From contig NZ_JACIFD010000002.1 in NCBI RefSeq assembly GCF_014197205.1, forward strand, positions 1 to 64,000: DNA of 64,000 bases. Direction: 5' to 3'. The stretch is from Canibacter oris. Lineage in GTDB: Bacteria; Actinomycetota; Actinomycetes; Actinomycetales; Microbacteriaceae. The notes beneath the pieces are model-generated. The model ran no database searches, was not told the origin of the DNA, and saw only the letters and a list, made by a program, of their open reading frames with translations. Within the stretch, counting starts at the first letter, position 1, and each line of letters begins with the position of its first letter. The translations under genes and the position numbers were made by a program. This document shows, in pieces, positions 35,101 through 45,117 of this stretch.

Positions 35101-35982
35101 ATGGCAGCGGAAATTCTTGATGGTATTGCCTGTGCTGCGGCGTTGAAAGCCCAGCTGCGTGAGCGGGTACAGCGGCTGCAGGAGCGCGGTGCGAGCTGTG
35201 GCTTGGCAACTGTGCTGGTGGGCTCAGATCCTGGCAGTCAGTGGTATGTTAATGGCAAACACAAAGACTGCGCTGAGGTGGGCATCGCTTCGCTGCGGCG
35301 GGAGCTGCCGGAGGATGTCACCCAGGAAGAGCTCGAGGCGGTGCTGCGGGAACTAAATGAGAACCCGGAGTGCACCGGCTACATCGTGCAATTGCCGCTG
35401 CCAAAGCACCTTGACACTGACCGGGTGCTGGAACTTATCGACCCGGCTAAAGACGCCGATGGGTTGCACCCGACAAACCTGGGGCGGTTAGCGCTTAACG
35501 TTAATAAAGAAATCACCACCCCGCTGCCGTGCACTCCGCGCGGCGTAATTGAGTTGGTGAGCCACTACGGCATTGACTGGAATGGCAAGCATGTGGTGGT
35601 GATTGGCCGCGGCGTGACGGTCGGTCGCCCGATTGGAGCGCTGCTGACACGTCGCGAGATTAACGCCACGGTTACCCTGACTCACACCGGCACTAAAAAC
35701 CTGCCGGAGCTGCTGCAGCAGGCCGATGTGATTGTTGCTGCCTCCGGTGTGGCACGGCTGGTGCAGCCAGAGCACGTGCGGCCGGGCGCGGTTGTGCTTG
35801 ACGTGGGAGTGAGCCGTGAAATCGACCCGGTAACCGGAAAATCAAAGGTAGTTGGTGATGTGGATCCGGCCGTCGCCGAGCGTGCCGCATGGATTTCGCC
35901 GAACCCTGGCGGGGTTGGCCCGATGACCCGCGCCCTGCTTTTGAAGAACGTGGTAGAGATGGCGGAGCGGCAGAGCCGATGA
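35101..35982 (+). CDS. folD: Methylenetetrahydrofolate dehydrogenase / cyclohydrolase
   Basis: Bifunctional enzyme that oxidises 5,10-methylene-THF to methenyl-THF and hydrolyses that to 10-formyl-THF. 293 residues. [14 protein letters not shown] (the catalytic Tyr-x3-Lys region near residue 50), [13 protein letters not shown], the dinucleotide site [17 protein letters not shown] and the final [15 protein letters not shown] are typical. It follows glyA by 27 bases and overlaps apt by four. Presence with glyA behind one ZTP riboswitch is a sensible pair: both replenish 10-formyl-THF. Confidence 0.97.
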   Translation: MAAEILDGIACAAALKAQLRERVQRLQERGASCGLATVLVGSDPGSQWYVNGKHKDCAEVGIASLRRELPEDVTQEELEAVLRELNENPECTGYIVQLPLPKHLDTDRVLELIDPAKDADGLHPTNLGRLALNVNKEITTPLPCTPRGVIELVSHYGIDWNGKHVVVIGRGVTVGRPIGALLTRREINATVTLTHTGTKNLPELLQQADVIVAASGVARLVQPEHVRPGAVVLDVGVSREIDPVTGKSKVVGDVDPAVAERAAWISPNPGGVGPMTRALLLKNVVEMAERQSR

Positions 35983-36506
35983 ACGCACAGCTTTCCAGAG
36001 CCCGAGATCTCACTCGCTACACTCAGGATTTCCCCAAACCCGGGATTTTGTTTCGCGATGTCACACCGGTCTTAGCAGACGGTGCGGCGCTGCAAGCGGT
36101 AACCGCTGACATCGTCGACAACGCCCCTGCCTTCGACGTGGTTGCCGGAGTTGAAGCGCGCGGCTTTTTGATTGCGGGCGCCGTTGCAGCGGCAACTAAA
36201 ACCGGGGCACTGGCGGTTCGCAAAGCCGGCAAACTTCCGGTGCCCAGCGCGAGCGCCAGCTACGAGCTGGAATACGGCACCGCAACCATCGAGGTGCAAC
36301 AGGATATTCCGCCCGGGTCGCGAGTGCTGATCGTTGATGATGCGCTGGCAACCGGTGGCACCGCGCTCGCGGCGGCACAGGTGCTGCGTGCCATTGGAGC
36401 TGAGGTTGTGGGACTCAGCGTGCTTCACGAAATCAGCGGTCTAAACGGTCGCGCCGCGCTGGGAGAATTACCGTTGCACGTGGTCTTTCCTAACAGTGAA
36501 ACATAA
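35979..36506 (+). CDS. apt: Adenine phosphoribosyltransferase
   Basis: Salvages adenine to AMP using PRPP. 175 residues, with [16 protein letters not shown] near residue 18, [16 protein letters not shown], and the PRPP-binding loop [17 protein letters not shown] near residue 115. The ATG overlaps the folD stop (ATGA); a longer frame from 35889 lies inside folD. Link to the riboswitch is logical because ZTP is a purine pathway intermediate. Confidence 0.94.
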   Translation: MNAQLSRARDLTRYTQDFPKPGILFRDVTPVLADGAALQAVTADIVDNAPAFDVVAGVEARGFLIAGAVAAATKTGALAVRKAGKLPVPSASASYELEYGTATIEVQQDIPPGSRVLIVDDALATGGTALAAAQVLRAIGAEVVGLSVLHEISGLNGRAALGELPLHVVFPNSET

Positions 36507-37500
36507 TTCCCTAACCGTGATGCGTGACAAGCTGCCACTAGCCGATTTTCAGGCTTTCGCCGCCGCTATAGAGGCGGCTGACGGGGTTGCTGCTTTTAAC
36601 GATGATTCGCTGCTTGGTTATCACCGTAAAAGCGTGCTGTGGTGTGCTGGTGCTTCCGGCGAGTGCCTTGCCGCAGCGGTGTGGCAACAAGAGGGCGGCG
36701 CCGTCACCGCAGAGCTGGCGGTGGCACCGCAGGCACGCCGCCAGGGTGTGGCGCGGCACCTGGTGAGCGCAATTGCACGGGACGCTGATCCCGCAACCAC
36801 CGCACTTTTGGTATGGGCGCACGGCAATTTACCGGCGCAGCAGCGGTGCGCCGCGGCGTTGGGATTCGCCGCGGTGCGCGAGCTGCATAAAATGGTGCTG
36901 CCAGAAATTTCCGTGGCGCTCGTTGGCATGCAGGAAAGCGCTAGCAAGGGCACCGCAGCTAATGATGACAGCCTGGCCGCGCCCGCAGATAACACCAGTG
37001 CCGCAATGGGAGTTGGCTCCGAGGTCACAGTGCGCAGCTTCACCCCGGCAGACAGTGATGCATGGGTGCAGCTAAACCGCGAGGTCTTCGCGAATCACCC
37101 GGAACAAGGCAAACTGACGCTGCGTGACTTGCAAGAGCGGCTGGCGCAGCGGTGGGCTGATCCACGCAACTTCTTGCTGCTGCAAGATACCAGCGGAAAG
37201 CTGCTCGGATACAACTGGCTGAAAATCACTCCCGAAGCGGCTGAGATTTACGTTATTGGGGTCGCGCCGGAGCAGGCAGGCCACGGTTACGGCAAGCTGC
37301 TGCTGCAAGCTGGCCTGGAGCGGCTTTTGGAGCTGGGGCACAGTCGTGTCGAACTGTATGTTGATGCCGCAAACACTGCTGCGCTGCGGCTGTATCAGCG
37401 CTGCGGTTTTGAGATCGTAGAAACCCACACCCAATACCGGTTAGGCGCCACGGCGCTGCAGAGTCTTGCCGGGGTGCAGCAGCAGGCGGCCGCCGGGTAA
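36496..37500 (+). CDS. mshD: Mycothiol synthase (double GNAT)
   Basis: Last enzyme of mycothiol synthesis: acetylates Cys-GlcN-Ins with acetyl-CoA. 334 residues with two GNAT domains, an N-terminal one (about 20-135; VAPQARRQGVARHLV) and a C-terminal one (about 175-315; IGVAPEQAGHGYGKLLLQAGLERL). The sequence WVQLNREVFANHPEQGKLTLRDLQERL is characteristic of MshD. An unconserved 30-residue Ala/Asp-rich linker joins the domains. The start is uncertain: GTG 36496 overlaps apt by 11 bases; ATG 36520 is an alternative, and neither has a clear ribosome binding site. Confidence 0.85.
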   Translation: MKHNSLTVMRDKLPLADFQAFAAAIEAADGVAAFNDDSLLGYHRKSVLWCAGASGECLAAAVWQQEGGAVTAELAVAPQARRQGVARHLVSAIARDADPATTALLVWAHGNLPAQQRCAAALGFAAVRELHKMVLPEISVALVGMQESASKGTAANDDSLAAPADNTSAAMGVGSEVTVRSFTPADSDAWVQLNREVFANHPEQGKLTLRDLQERLAQRWADPRNFLLLQDTSGKLLGYNWLKITPEAAEIYVIGVAPEQAGHGYGKLLLQAGLERLLELGHSRVELYVDAANTAALRLYQRCGFEIVETHTQYRLGATALQSLAGVQQQAAAG

Positions 37501-37522
37501 CGGCGCAGCGCTGGAGGTGAAC

Positions 37523-38458
37523 ATGTTGCAGGTGGTGACAGGGTTTACGGTAATCGGCGCCGCGATTCTGTGCGGCTACGTGCTGGGGCGCAAAAATCTG
37601 CTCGGGCAACACGCCGGTTACGTGCTCAGCCGCCTAGTGTTTTTCTTGCTGTCACCGGCGCTGTTGTTCACCGTGATGGCGCAGGCGGATCCGCGCACCC
37701 TGTTTTCACCTCTGCTGGCGGTGTCGCTGCTTGCCGCCATCGTGGTTGCTCTGCTCGGCTACCTGGTGCCTCGTTACTTTTGGGGAGCGCCCAAGTCGGA
37801 GGCCCTGATTTTGGCGGCCGCAAGCAGTCAAATCAACTCCAACAACATCGGTATCCCGCTGTCGCTCTACATTCTAGGCAGCACCGCCTATCCGGCGCCA
37901 GTGCTGCTGGCGCAGGTGTTGCTGTTTTTGCCGCTGTTGCTGACGCTTTTGGAGTTGCTGACCCGAGCGCCGGGGCAGTCGATCCGCAAAACTTTGCTGC
38001 ACTCGCTGGCGAATCCGATTCTGTTGGGTTCGGGGCTGGGTATTGTGGTGTCCCTGACCGGTGCGCAGCTACCCACCCTGGTGTGGGATCCGGTGCAGCT
38101 GCTCGCGAACGCTGCTATCCCGGTGCTGCTCGTGAATTTCGGTATCTCCCTGGCCGAGCGGCGGAGCGCAGCCGCGATTGCAGACCGCAGCATGCAGCGC
38201 CAAAACCTTCTGTTTGCGGTGTTTTTGAAACTGCTAGCGATGCCGCTAATTGCCTATCTTGGCGGTGCTTTGATTTTCAGGCTTGACCCGCAGCAGCTTT
38301 ATATCGTGACAATTCTCGCCGCCCTGCCCGCAGCGCAAAACACCTTCAACTATGCGCAGCGCTACGCTGTCGGATTTAACTTGGTGCGCGATGTGGTGGC
38401 GCTGACCACGCTCGGCTGTGTCCCGGTGATTGCGGGGTTGGCGTTGCTGTTCGGGTAG
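37523..38458 (+). CDS. AEC family (auxin efflux carrier-like) transporter
   Basis: Ten-helix membrane protein of 311 residues of the AEC family, secondary transporters for dicarboxylates or other anions. N-terminal half and C-terminal half each hold a helix bundle; SSQINSNNIGIPLSLYILG near residue 108 and AALPAAQNTFNYAQRY near residue 273 are the conserved broken-helix segments. The ATG at 37523 has a strong GGAGGTGA and lies 22 bases after mshD, so it is probably last in the glyA operon. Its substrate is unknown. Confidence 0.85.
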   Translation: MLQVVTGFTVIGAAILCGYVLGRKNLLGQHAGYVLSRLVFFLLSPALLFTVMAQADPRTLFSPLLAVSLLAAIVVALLGYLVPRYFWGAPKSEALILAAASSQINSNNIGIPLSLYILGSTAYPAPVLLAQVLLFLPLLLTLLELLTRAPGQSIRKTLLHSLANPILLGSGLGIVVSLTGAQLPTLVWDPVQLLANAAIPVLLVNFGISLAERRSAAAIADRSMQRQNLLFAVFLKLLAMPLIAYLGGALIFRLDPQQLYIVTILAALPAAQNTFNYAQRYAVGFNLVRDVVALTTLGCVPVIAGLALLFG

Positions 38459-38644
38459 GGAGCCGCTGTTCGAGTATGGCGCTGCTATGGTTGGGCTGCG
38501 GCGCTGTAGCGGCAACGGCGTAGCCGCGCAGCGCTGATTTTGCGGCAAGCCCTGCTAAAACCTTGTTTTTGCAGCCGCGCCTGGTATTTTGGCTAGAGAA
38601 AGTACTAAACTCCACTGGGTTTGGTGTGAATTGGAGGATTCCCT

Positions 38645-39970
38645 GTGCAGAAGAACAGCAAAAAAACTCGCCTGACAGGGGCGCTCGCTGGCGTCGCTGT
38701 GGCAGCCGTGTGCTTTGGCGGTTTGCAATATATTCCAGCGCAGCCTGCTTATGCGGTGGATCTGCCAACCTGGGAAGATGTGCAGCGCGCTAAGGAAAAT
38801 GAGGCCGCGGGTGCTGCGAAGGTTGCTGAAATTAAGAATCTGCTCGCCGAAGTGGAAAAAGAAATGGCGCAGCTGCAGAGCGCAGCTGAAGCCGCGGCGC
38901 AGCAGGCGCAGCAGGCGCAGCAGGAGTTTGAAGCGGCTGATTCTCGCCATCAGGCGTTAGCCGGGCAAGCAGAGAACAGTAAAAAAGAAGCAACGCTAGC
39001 AGCTGATTCTGCGGCTTCGGTGGTGGCGCAAATGTATCGCTCCGGCGGGGTGGACCGTAACCTTGAACTGTTTTTGAATTCTGATGCGGCGAGCGCTGAC
39101 GCGCTTTTGTCGCGGCTGTCCCTGATGTCCAAGGCGTCTGAGCGGACGACATCCCTGTCTGAAAATGCTTACCAAGCGGCTAACACCGCAAGCGCATTGA
39201 CCGCGCAAGCGGAAGAAGCCGCAGCGGAGCGGCAACGACTGTACACAGATGCCGAAACGAAGTGGCAGAGTGCCGCTAAGGCGGTTGAGGACACTCGTCT
39301 GAAACAGCAGCAGACTGAGGAAAAGCGACGTGTTCTGGAGGCGCAACTCGCGGCGCTGCAGGATGACACCGTGCAAACCGTAGCGGGCTACGAAGAGCGC
39401 CTACGAATTGAAGAAGAACAGCGCCGCCGGGAGGAAGAAGAGCGTCGTAGGCGAGCAGCTGCGGAGGCTGAAGCGGCCCGTAGGCGCGCTGAAGAAGCCG
39501 CTGCCGCAGCGCAGCAAAGCGGCGGTGGCGGTGGCGGTGGCGGCGCAGCCCCGAGCGTTCCCACCCCGCCAGCTGCCAGCGGCAGCTGGAGCAGCCCGCT
39601 CGGTGCCGGATCTTACTATGTCAGCTGCCACTACGGCTGCTACTTTAACCATCAGGGCATCGACCTCGCAGCAGGCCCCTGGACTCCTATTTACGCGGCA
39701 TCCGCGGGGCAAGTCACCTGGTCCGGCTGGAATGGCGGCTACGGCAACCTGGTGATGATTGATCACGGCGGCGGGGTGCAAACTCGCTACGGGCACATGA
39801 TACAGGCGCCCGCAGTGAGCTACGGCCAGTGGGTTGGCCCCGGGCAGCTTATCGGCTATGTTGGTTCAACAGGGTATTCTGATGGCCCGCACCTGCACTA
39901 TGAAACCCGCGTCTGGGGCACCGCCCACAACCCTTACTACTTCATGGGCGATCGCGGCATTTGGTTGTAA
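38645..39970 (+). CDS. Secreted M23 family peptidase with coiled coil
   Basis: 441-residue cell-wall endopeptidase of the NlpC-like regulator/EnvC layout. A signal peptide is cleaved after AYA (residue 37). A long coiled coil (about 40-285) rich in Ala, Glu and Gln follows, then a Gly-rich linker (seven consecutive Gly, about residue 298) and a LytM domain with zinc ligands His336 and Asp340 (HQGID) and His418 (HLH). All catalytic residues are present, so it may cut peptidoglycan, unlike EnvC. GTG start with TTGGAGGATT upstream. Likely role: cell separation or growth. Confidence 0.92.
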   Translation: MQKNSKKTRLTGALAGVAVAAVCFGGLQYIPAQPAYAVDLPTWEDVQRAKENEAAGAAKVAEIKNLLAEVEKEMAQLQSAAEAAAQQAQQAQQEFEAADSRHQALAGQAENSKKEATLAADSAASVVAQMYRSGGVDRNLELFLNSDAASADALLSRLSLMSKASERTTSLSENAYQAANTASALTAQAEEAAAERQRLYTDAETKWQSAAKAVEDTRLKQQQTEEKRRVLEAQLAALQDDTVQTVAGYEERLRIEEEQRRREEEERRRRAAAEAEAARRRAEEAAAAAQQSGGGGGGGGAAPSVPTPPAASGSWSSPLGAGSYYVSCHYGCYFNHQGIDLAAGPWTPIYAASAGQVTWSGWNGGYGNLVMIDHGGGVQTRYGHMIQAPAVSYGQWVGPGQLIGYVGSTGYSDGPHLHYETRVWGTAHNPYYFMGDRGIWL

Positions 39971-40008
39971 GCTCTGAATTACACAGCAAGCCGCAACATT
40001 TGGCCTAA

Positions 40009-40048
40009 CAAAAGCGGGTGGTCTGGAAAATCCAAGCCACCCGCTTTC
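40009..40048. terminator. Bidirectional terminator between M23 peptidase gene and ppa
   Basis: 11-bp stem (40011-40021 with 40037-40047) with an additional inner TGGA/TCCA pair. T-runs flank both sides in the respective reading directions, only three or four bases long. Confidence 0.7.
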
Positions 40049-40061
40049 GTTGTCAATCTGC

Positions 40062-40553
40062 TTAGTGCCCAGCAGCTGCGAGACGGTCAATCGCCTCCAC
40101 AATCAGCTGCTCCGCATCAGCGGCGCTGCCCCAAGCATCCACCTTCACCCATTTGCCCGGCTCCAGGTCTTTGTACCGCTCGAAGAAGTGCTCAATCTCT
40201 TTGCGGGTGTACTCCGGAATGTCAGCAACATCCTGAATGTGTGCCCAGCGTGGATCCTTCGCCTGCACCGCAATGACCTTGTCGTCGCCGCCGGCCTCAT
40301 CACTCATGCGCAGCACCCCAACCGGGCGCACCTTTACCCCGACGCCCGGGAACACAGGGTAGTCGAGCAGCACCAAAACATCCAACGGATCGCCGTCCTC
40401 ACCGAGAGTGTTCTCGAAGAAACCGTAGTCGGTCGGGTACACAAAGTTGGTGTAGAGCACGCGGTCGAGGTAAACGCGACCGGTTTCGTGATCCACCTCA
40501 TATTTATTGCGGCTGCCCTTAGGGATTTCGATAACTGCATCATATGCTGCCAT
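40062..40553 (-). CDS. ppa: Inorganic pyrophosphatase
   Basis: Soluble family I pyrophosphatase, 163 residues, hydrolysing PPi and driving biosynthesis forward. Metal-binding [12 protein letters not shown] (about 53-64), KDPRW and [21 protein letters not shown] are intact. The ATG at 40553 has AAGGAG nine bases upstream; the frame extends to 40607 but without support. Convergent with the M23 gene and divergent from tilS. Confidence 0.97.
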   Translation of the reverse strand: MAAYDAVIEIPKGSRNKYEVDHETGRVYLDRVLYTNFVYPTDYGFFENTLGEDGDPLDVLVLLDYPVFPGVGVKVRPVGVLRMSDEAGGDDKVIAVQAKDPRWAHIQDVADIPEYTRKEIEHFFERYKDLEPGKWVKVDAWGSAADAEQLIVEAIDRLAAAGH

Positions 40554-40640
40554 AGTTGCTCCTTGTCGTTTAATTAATAACGCTGGTTTCATTCTACTAA
40601 GCCGCAACAGGGTGCGGCTGAAACCTGCGGCCAGAGCCGA

Positions 40641-40646
40641 TAAAAT
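40641..40646 (+). promoter_or_regulatory. -10 box of tilS (leaderless)
   Basis: TAAAAT, seven bases before the tilS ATG at 40654. No ribosome binding site between. Confidence 0.6.
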
Positions 40647-40653
40647 TAGCTGA

Positions 40654-41700
40654 ATGGGCGGAAATCTAGATCACACAATCGCGAAACTGCGGGTTGCGGT
40701 GCGGCGTGCCCTAGCAGATGCCGTGCAAACTGCGTCGCATCACAGTGTTGTGGTGGGATTATCAGGCGGCGCGGATTCACTCGCGCTAACCGCGGCGACC
40801 GTGTTTGAAGCGGCGAAACTTGAGCTGCAGGTTTATTGCGCGGTTGTGGATCATGCCCTCCAATCGGATTCTGCCACGGTGGCGGCGACGGCAGCTGCAA
40901 CCGCCACCCGGATGGGAGCTGTCGCTCAAGTGCTGCCGGTGAACGTGCGGCACACCGGGGAGGGGCTAGAGAGCGCAGCGCGCACGCAGCGGTATCAGGC
41001 GCTGGCAGATTTTTGTGACGCTGTTGGCAGCGCGCTGCTGCTGACCGGACACACCGAGGATGACCAGGCGGAACAGGTTTTGTTGGCGCTGGCGCGGGGT
41101 TCCGGGGTGCAGGCAATAGCGGGGATTCCGCCGCGGCGTACCCTTGTCAGCTCCGGCGGGAACGAGATTACTGTGCTGCGGCCGCTGCTTCGTATCACCA
41201 GGGCTGAGACGGAGGCTGCCTGCCGCGCGGCCGGGCTGGCTTGGTGGGACGATCCACACAACCGCGAAGAACGTTTTTTAAGAGCTAAGGTAAGGCATCA
41301 CGTGTTACCGGTGCTGCGCGAGCACCTGGGGGAAGCGGTGAGCGTAAATCTGGCGCGCACCGCGCAGTTGGCGCATGCTGATGCGGCGGCGCTGCAGGAG
41401 CTAACAGAGCGCAGTTTCGCAGCAGCGGCGCAGTTGCGGCGAGATTCAGCGGGACAGGTGAGCGGCGTGGTGTTTGCGGTGCCGGATGTGCAGCAGCAGC
41501 CGGAGGCGATTCGCAACCGAATGATTCGCAGGGCAGCTGCTGCGCTGGGGTGCTATTACACCATGCAGCAAACCGCGGCGGTGGCAGCTTTGATTACCTC
41601 GTGGAATGGCCAAAAACCGCTAGATTTACCGGGCAGCAGAGTTAGCAGGCTGCGCGGGGAGCTTATTTTTGAAAAAACCGGTACGATAAATTCACAGTAA
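40654..41700 (+). CDS. tilS: tRNA(Ile)-lysidine synthetase
   Basis: Modifies C34 of the CAU tRNA-Ile to lysidine, allowing AUA reading. 348 residues. N-type ATP pyrophosphatase P-loop SGGADS (residues 37-42), [34 protein letters not shown] and [23 protein letters not shown] motifs are all present. Short C-terminal region, as in actinobacteria (no large second domain of the E. coli form). It is followed by hpt after 21 bases, a very conserved pair. Confidence 0.95.
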   Translation: MGGNLDHTIAKLRVAVRRALADAVQTASHHSVVVGLSGGADSLALTAATVFEAAKLELQVYCAVVDHALQSDSATVAATAAATATRMGAVAQVLPVNVRHTGEGLESAARTQRYQALADFCDAVGSALLLTGHTEDDQAEQVLLALARGSGVQAIAGIPPRRTLVSSGGNEITVLRPLLRITRAETEAACRAAGLAWWDDPHNREERFLRAKVRHHVLPVLREHLGEAVSVNLARTAQLAHADAAALQELTERSFAAAAQLRRDSAGQVSGVVFAVPDVQQQPEAIRNRMIRRAAAALGCYYTMQQTAAVAALITSWNGQKPLDLPGSRVSRLRGELIFEKTGTINSQ

Positions 41701-41721
41701 GTTTAGATTCGAGAGGAAGCA

Positions 41722-42273
41722 ATGCACGCGACAGACATCGCAAACGAACTCGCTGAGGTGCTGCACACCGAGGCCGAGCTGCAGCAGAAACTTGCCGAAT
41801 TAGCGCGGCAAATTGAGGCTGATTACACCTCCGAGCCACCGCTCTTGGTGGGGGTTTTGAAGGGTGCCGTGATGGTTGTTGCGGATCTTGCCCGCGAGCT
41901 GAAGTTTCACGCAGAGATGGACTGGATGGCGGTTTCCAGCTATGGTTCTGGTACCAAATCTTCTGGTGTGGTGAAAATTCTGAAGGATCTTGACACCGAC
42001 ATCACTGACCGCGACGTGTTGATTGTTGAAGACATTATTGACTCCGGCTTGACCCTGTCGTGGCTGAAGGAAAACTTGCTCAGCCGCGGCGCGAAAAGCG
42101 TTAAGATTTGCACCATGCTGCGTAAACCAGAGGCGCTGAAAGTAGATATTGAAGTGGAATATGTGGGCTTCGATATTCCAAATCAGTTTGTGGTGGGTTA
42201 CGGTCTTGACTACGCTGAAAAATACCGGAATCTACGGGATGTCGCGGTGCTCGCGCCGCATGTTTATTCCTAG
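41722..42273 (+). CDS. hpt: Hypoxanthine phosphoribosyltransferase
   Basis: Salvages hypoxanthine and guanine to IMP and GMP with PRPP. 183 residues. PRPP loop VLIVEDIIDSGLT near residue 97, and the substrate-specificity region VEYVGFDIPNQFVVGYGLDYAEKYRNL near the C-terminus. AGAGGAAGC precedes the ATG. Second gene of the tilS transcript; ftsH follows after 250 bases with its own promoter region. Confidence 0.96.
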   Translation: MHATDIANELAEVLHTEAELQQKLAELARQIEADYTSEPPLLVGVLKGAVMVVADLARELKFHAEMDWMAVSSYGSGTKSSGVVKILKDLDTDITDRDVLIVEDIIDSGLTLSWLKENLLSRGAKSVKICTMLRKPEALKVDIEVEYVGFDIPNQFVVGYGLDYAEKYRNLRDVAVLAPHVYS

Positions 42274-42448
42274 CAAGTCGGGCAACCGCGGCAATCCCTC
42301 GCTGTGTCACACTCGCGACGGCGCTCACCAGATAAACCCGGTTTTACTGGTTTCCGCCGGTAGCTCCCGGGAACGCCTGGGGCGCAGCAACCCCACATTT
42401 AACTGATTACGCATTAACTTCATAAAAGCGCTCAAAGTTTAGCTTGTA

Positions 42449-42462
42449 GCTGAATATTCAGC
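42449..42462. promoter_or_regulatory. Perfect 14-base palindrome upstream of ftsH
   Basis: GCTGAAT/ATTCAGC, no spacer. It lies 13 bases before a TATAAA (42475-42480) that may be the -10 box, so it would overlap the -35 region. Apart from this the 250-base gap after hpt shows no gene; an AT-rich AAACCCGGTTTT stretch near 42335 is not clearly a terminator. Confidence 0.4.
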
Positions 42463-42523
42463 CGGAACTAAAACTATAAAGATAGGCTGAGAGTGTTGCA
42501 AACCCCGTTGAGAAAGGCTCTTT

Positions 42524-44488
42524 GTGGCTGCTGTAAACTCCAAGCGGAAGAAATTTTTACGCGGACCGCTGCTGTATCTGGTGCTCGCACCGCTGATTGT
42601 GCTGCTCGGCTGGTCGCTGCTGGCGCAAGGCTCAAACCCTGAAGTGAAGACTGATCGGGGCTTGGAGTTGTTGCAGAGCGCCGAGTTGAAGAACGTCACG
42701 ATTATTGACGGCGAACAGCGGGTCAACCTAGAGCTAGTTGAGCCAGACGATAAAACCGGCGCGCAAACTGTGCACTTCTACTATGTAGAGCAGCGCGGCG
42801 CAGCTGTTGTGGAAGCGGTTAATAAGGCCAAAATCGCTGACGGCTACAGCGATTCTGTGCCGCAGCCGAACCCGTTTTTCTCGATTCTGACCTTCTTGCT
42901 GCCGCTTTTGATCTTTGGGGTGCTCATCTGGTTCATGATCTCCAGCGCCGGTAATGGCCGGGGTGTGATGCAGATCGGTAAATCCCGCGCTAAACTGGCC
43001 TCTAAAGAAATGCCGCAGGTGCGTTTCAGTGACGTCGCAGGCGCAGACGAAGCCGTGGAAGAGCTGCACGAAATTAAAGATTTCCTGCAAGACGGCAAAC
43101 GCTACAAGGCAGTCGGCGCAAAGATTCCGAAGGGCGTGTTGCTGTACGGCCCGCCGGGCACCGGTAAAACCCTGCTCGCTCGTGCGGTTGCGGGGGAGGC
43201 CGGGGTGCCGTTCTACTCCATTTCCGGCTCCGACTTCGTGGAGATGTTTGTTGGTGTAGGTGCTAGCCGAGTGCGCGACCTGTTTAAAGAGGCGAAAGCT
43301 AACGCTCCCGCAATTATCTTCGTGGACGAGATTGACGCAGTGGGGCAGCGTCGTGGCAATGGCTTCGGCGGCGGTCACGATGAGCGTGAACAAACCCTGA
43401 ACCAGCTTTTGGTGGAGATGGACGGTTTTGAATCAGACACCCAGGTGCTGATGATTGCTGCCACTAACCGCCCCGATATGCTAGACCCGGCGCTGCTGCG
43501 CCCGGGCCGCTTCGATCGGCAGATTGGCGTTGACGCGCCTTCGCTGGTGGGTCGCCAAGCAATTTTGGAGGTGCACGCCAAGGGTAAGCCGCTCGCAAGC
43601 GATGTTGATCTTGCCGCTGTGGCGCGTAAAACCCCGGGCTTTACCGGCGCAGATTTGGCAAACGTGTTGAACGAGGCTGCGTTGCTAACAGCTCGGTCAA
43701 ACGCGCAGCTGATCGATAACCGCGCGCTTGACGAAGCAATTGACCGTGTGATGGCCGGTCCCCAGCGCCGCACCCGGATTATGAAAGACCACGAGCGCCT
43801 GGTTACCGCCTACCATGAGGGCGGGCACGCGCTGGTGGCTGCTGGTCTTAACCACACAGATCCGGTCACAAAAATCACTATTTTGCCGCGCGGTCGGGCG
43901 CTGGGATACACCATGGTTGTACCGCTTGACGACAAATACTCAGTCAGCCGCAATGAGCTGCAGGATCAAATTGCCTACGCGCTGGGTGGCCGAGTTGCTG
44001 AGGAGCTGGTGTTCCACGATCCGACAACTGGCGCCGGTAACGATATTGATAAGGCAACCGACACCGCGCGACGGATGGTGGTTGACTACGGTATGAGCGC
44101 GAAGCTCGGTCCGATTAAGCTCGGCAACGCTAACACCCAGGCATTTATGGGAGATCCGACCGCCGGCGGCGCTGGCTACTCTGACAAAGTGGCGGAACAG
44201 ATTGACGCTGAGGTGCGTGACATTATGGAACAGGCACACAATGAGGCCTACCAGGTGCTTACGATGAACCGCGATGTGCTCGACCGTCTAGCACACGAGC
44301 TGCTCGAAAAAGAAACTCTCGATCATAACCAGATTGCAGAAATCTTTAAAGATGTCAAGAAACTGCCGCAGCGTGAAACCTGGCTCTCCAGCGAGGCGCG
44401 GCCGGTGTCACAGATTCCTCCGATTGCGGTGCCACGCGCAACCGCAGCTACCGCAGCCGACATCGCAACACCCGCCGCAACACAGTGA
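42524..44488 (+). CDS. ftsH: ATP-dependent zinc metalloprotease FtsH
   Basis: Membrane-anchored AAA+ protease, 654 residues, forming hexamers that degrade membrane and cytosolic proteins. Two membrane helices (about 13-35 and 115-137) bracket an external domain. Walker A GPPGTGKT (209-216), Walker [15 protein letters not shown] ([18 protein letters not shown]), zinc motif HEGGH (about 431-435) and third ligand Asp in [10 protein letters not shown] are intact. GTG start with GAGAAAGG upstream. Its Ala/Pro-rich C-terminus overlaps folE by four bases. Confidence 0.97.
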   Translation: MAAVNSKRKKFLRGPLLYLVLAPLIVLLGWSLLAQGSNPEVKTDRGLELLQSAELKNVTIIDGEQRVNLELVEPDDKTGAQTVHFYYVEQRGAAVVEAVNKAKIADGYSDSVPQPNPFFSILTFLLPLLIFGVLIWFMISSAGNGRGVMQIGKSRAKLASKEMPQVRFSDVAGADEAVEELHEIKDFLQDGKRYKAVGAKIPKGVLLYGPPGTGKTLLARAVAGEAGVPFYSISGSDFVEMFVGVGASRVRDLFKEAKANAPAIIFVDEIDAVGQRRGNGFGGGHDEREQTLNQLLVEMDGFESDTQVLMIAATNRPDMLDPALLRPGRFDRQIGVDAPSLVGRQAILEVHAKGKPLASDVDLAAVARKTPGFTGADLANVLNEAALLTARSNAQLIDNRALDEAIDRVMAGPQRRTRIMKDHERLVTAYHEGGHALVAAGLNHTDPVTKITILPRGRALGYTMVVPLDDKYSVSRNELQDQIAYALGGRVAEELVFHDPTTGAGNDIDKATDTARRMVVDYGMSAKLGPIKLGNANTQAFMGDPTAGGAGYSDKVAEQIDAEVRDIMEQAHNEAYQVLTMNRDVLDRLAHELLEKETLDHNQIAEIFKDVKKLPQRETWLSSEARPVSQIPPIAVPRATAATAADIATPAATQ

Positions 44489-45117
44489 ATGCAGTAGATC
44501 AACCCCGAATCCGTGCAGCCGTCAGTGAAATCTTGGCGGCTCTGGGAGCGGATCCGCAAGCCCCACACCTGGCACAAACGCCAGAGCGAGTTGCCGCCGC
44601 ATACGCGGAATGGTGCTCCGGGGTGGGGGTTGATCCACATCAAATTCTGTTACAGAGCATCGCAGCGGAGTGCCCCACCGGAGACCTCGTGGGGGTTAGA
44701 GACGTGGAATTCACGGCGCTGTGCGAGCATCACTTGTTGCCGTTTCACGGGAAAGCGCACATTGCGTACTTGCCGGGGGAAAAAATTGTGGGGCTGGGTG
44801 CACTGGCGAGGGTTACCCAGGCGCTTGCGGCCCGGCCGCAGTTGCAGGAGCGGCTTGGAGCGGAGCTGGCTGGGGCGATCCACACTGCCCTCAGCGCGCG
44901 TGGTACTCTGGTGGTTTTGGAGGCCCGGCACGGCTGCCTCAGCGACCGCGGTCCGAAGCAGCTCGCAGCTCGTGCTCTGACCATCTCCGCCGAGGGAGAA
45001 TTACGCACCGGGCCGCTGCGAGATGCGGCGCTGGCGCTGTTGACCCGGCACGATAGGGGCGTGGAGTTGGGTATGACTGCGGATTCGGACACAACCGTGG
45101 AGCGGGCAGATGACTGA
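44485..45117 (+). CDS. folE: GTP cyclohydrolase I
   Basis: First step of folate synthesis: GTP to dihydroneopterin triphosphate. 210 residues. Zinc-binding [15 protein letters not shown] (Cys and His, about residue 77-90), [10 protein letters not shown] near the end (second zinc Cys) and [16 protein letters not shown] start inside the ftsH stop, and the stop overlaps folP by eight bases, so translation is coupled. N-terminal region is shorter than in E. coli by a few residues, as in other actinobacteria. The last 15 residues diverge from the family. Confidence 0.95.
   Translation: MNAVDQPRIRAAVSEILAALGADPQAPHLAQTPERVAAAYAEWCSGVGVDPHQILLQSIAAECPTGDLVGVRDVEFTALCEHHLLPFHGKAHIAYLPGEKIVGLGALARVTQALAARPQLQERLGAELAGAIHTALSARGTLVVLEARHGCLSDRGPKQLAARALTISAEGELRTGPLRDAALALLTRHDRGVELGMTADSDTTVERADD

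Noticed and set aside
37570-38286. 238-residue frame in a second reading frame of the AEC transporter gene
   Set aside because: Shadow frame; Arg/Ala/Gly-rich translation without domain, inside a gene with clear membrane helices in the other frame.
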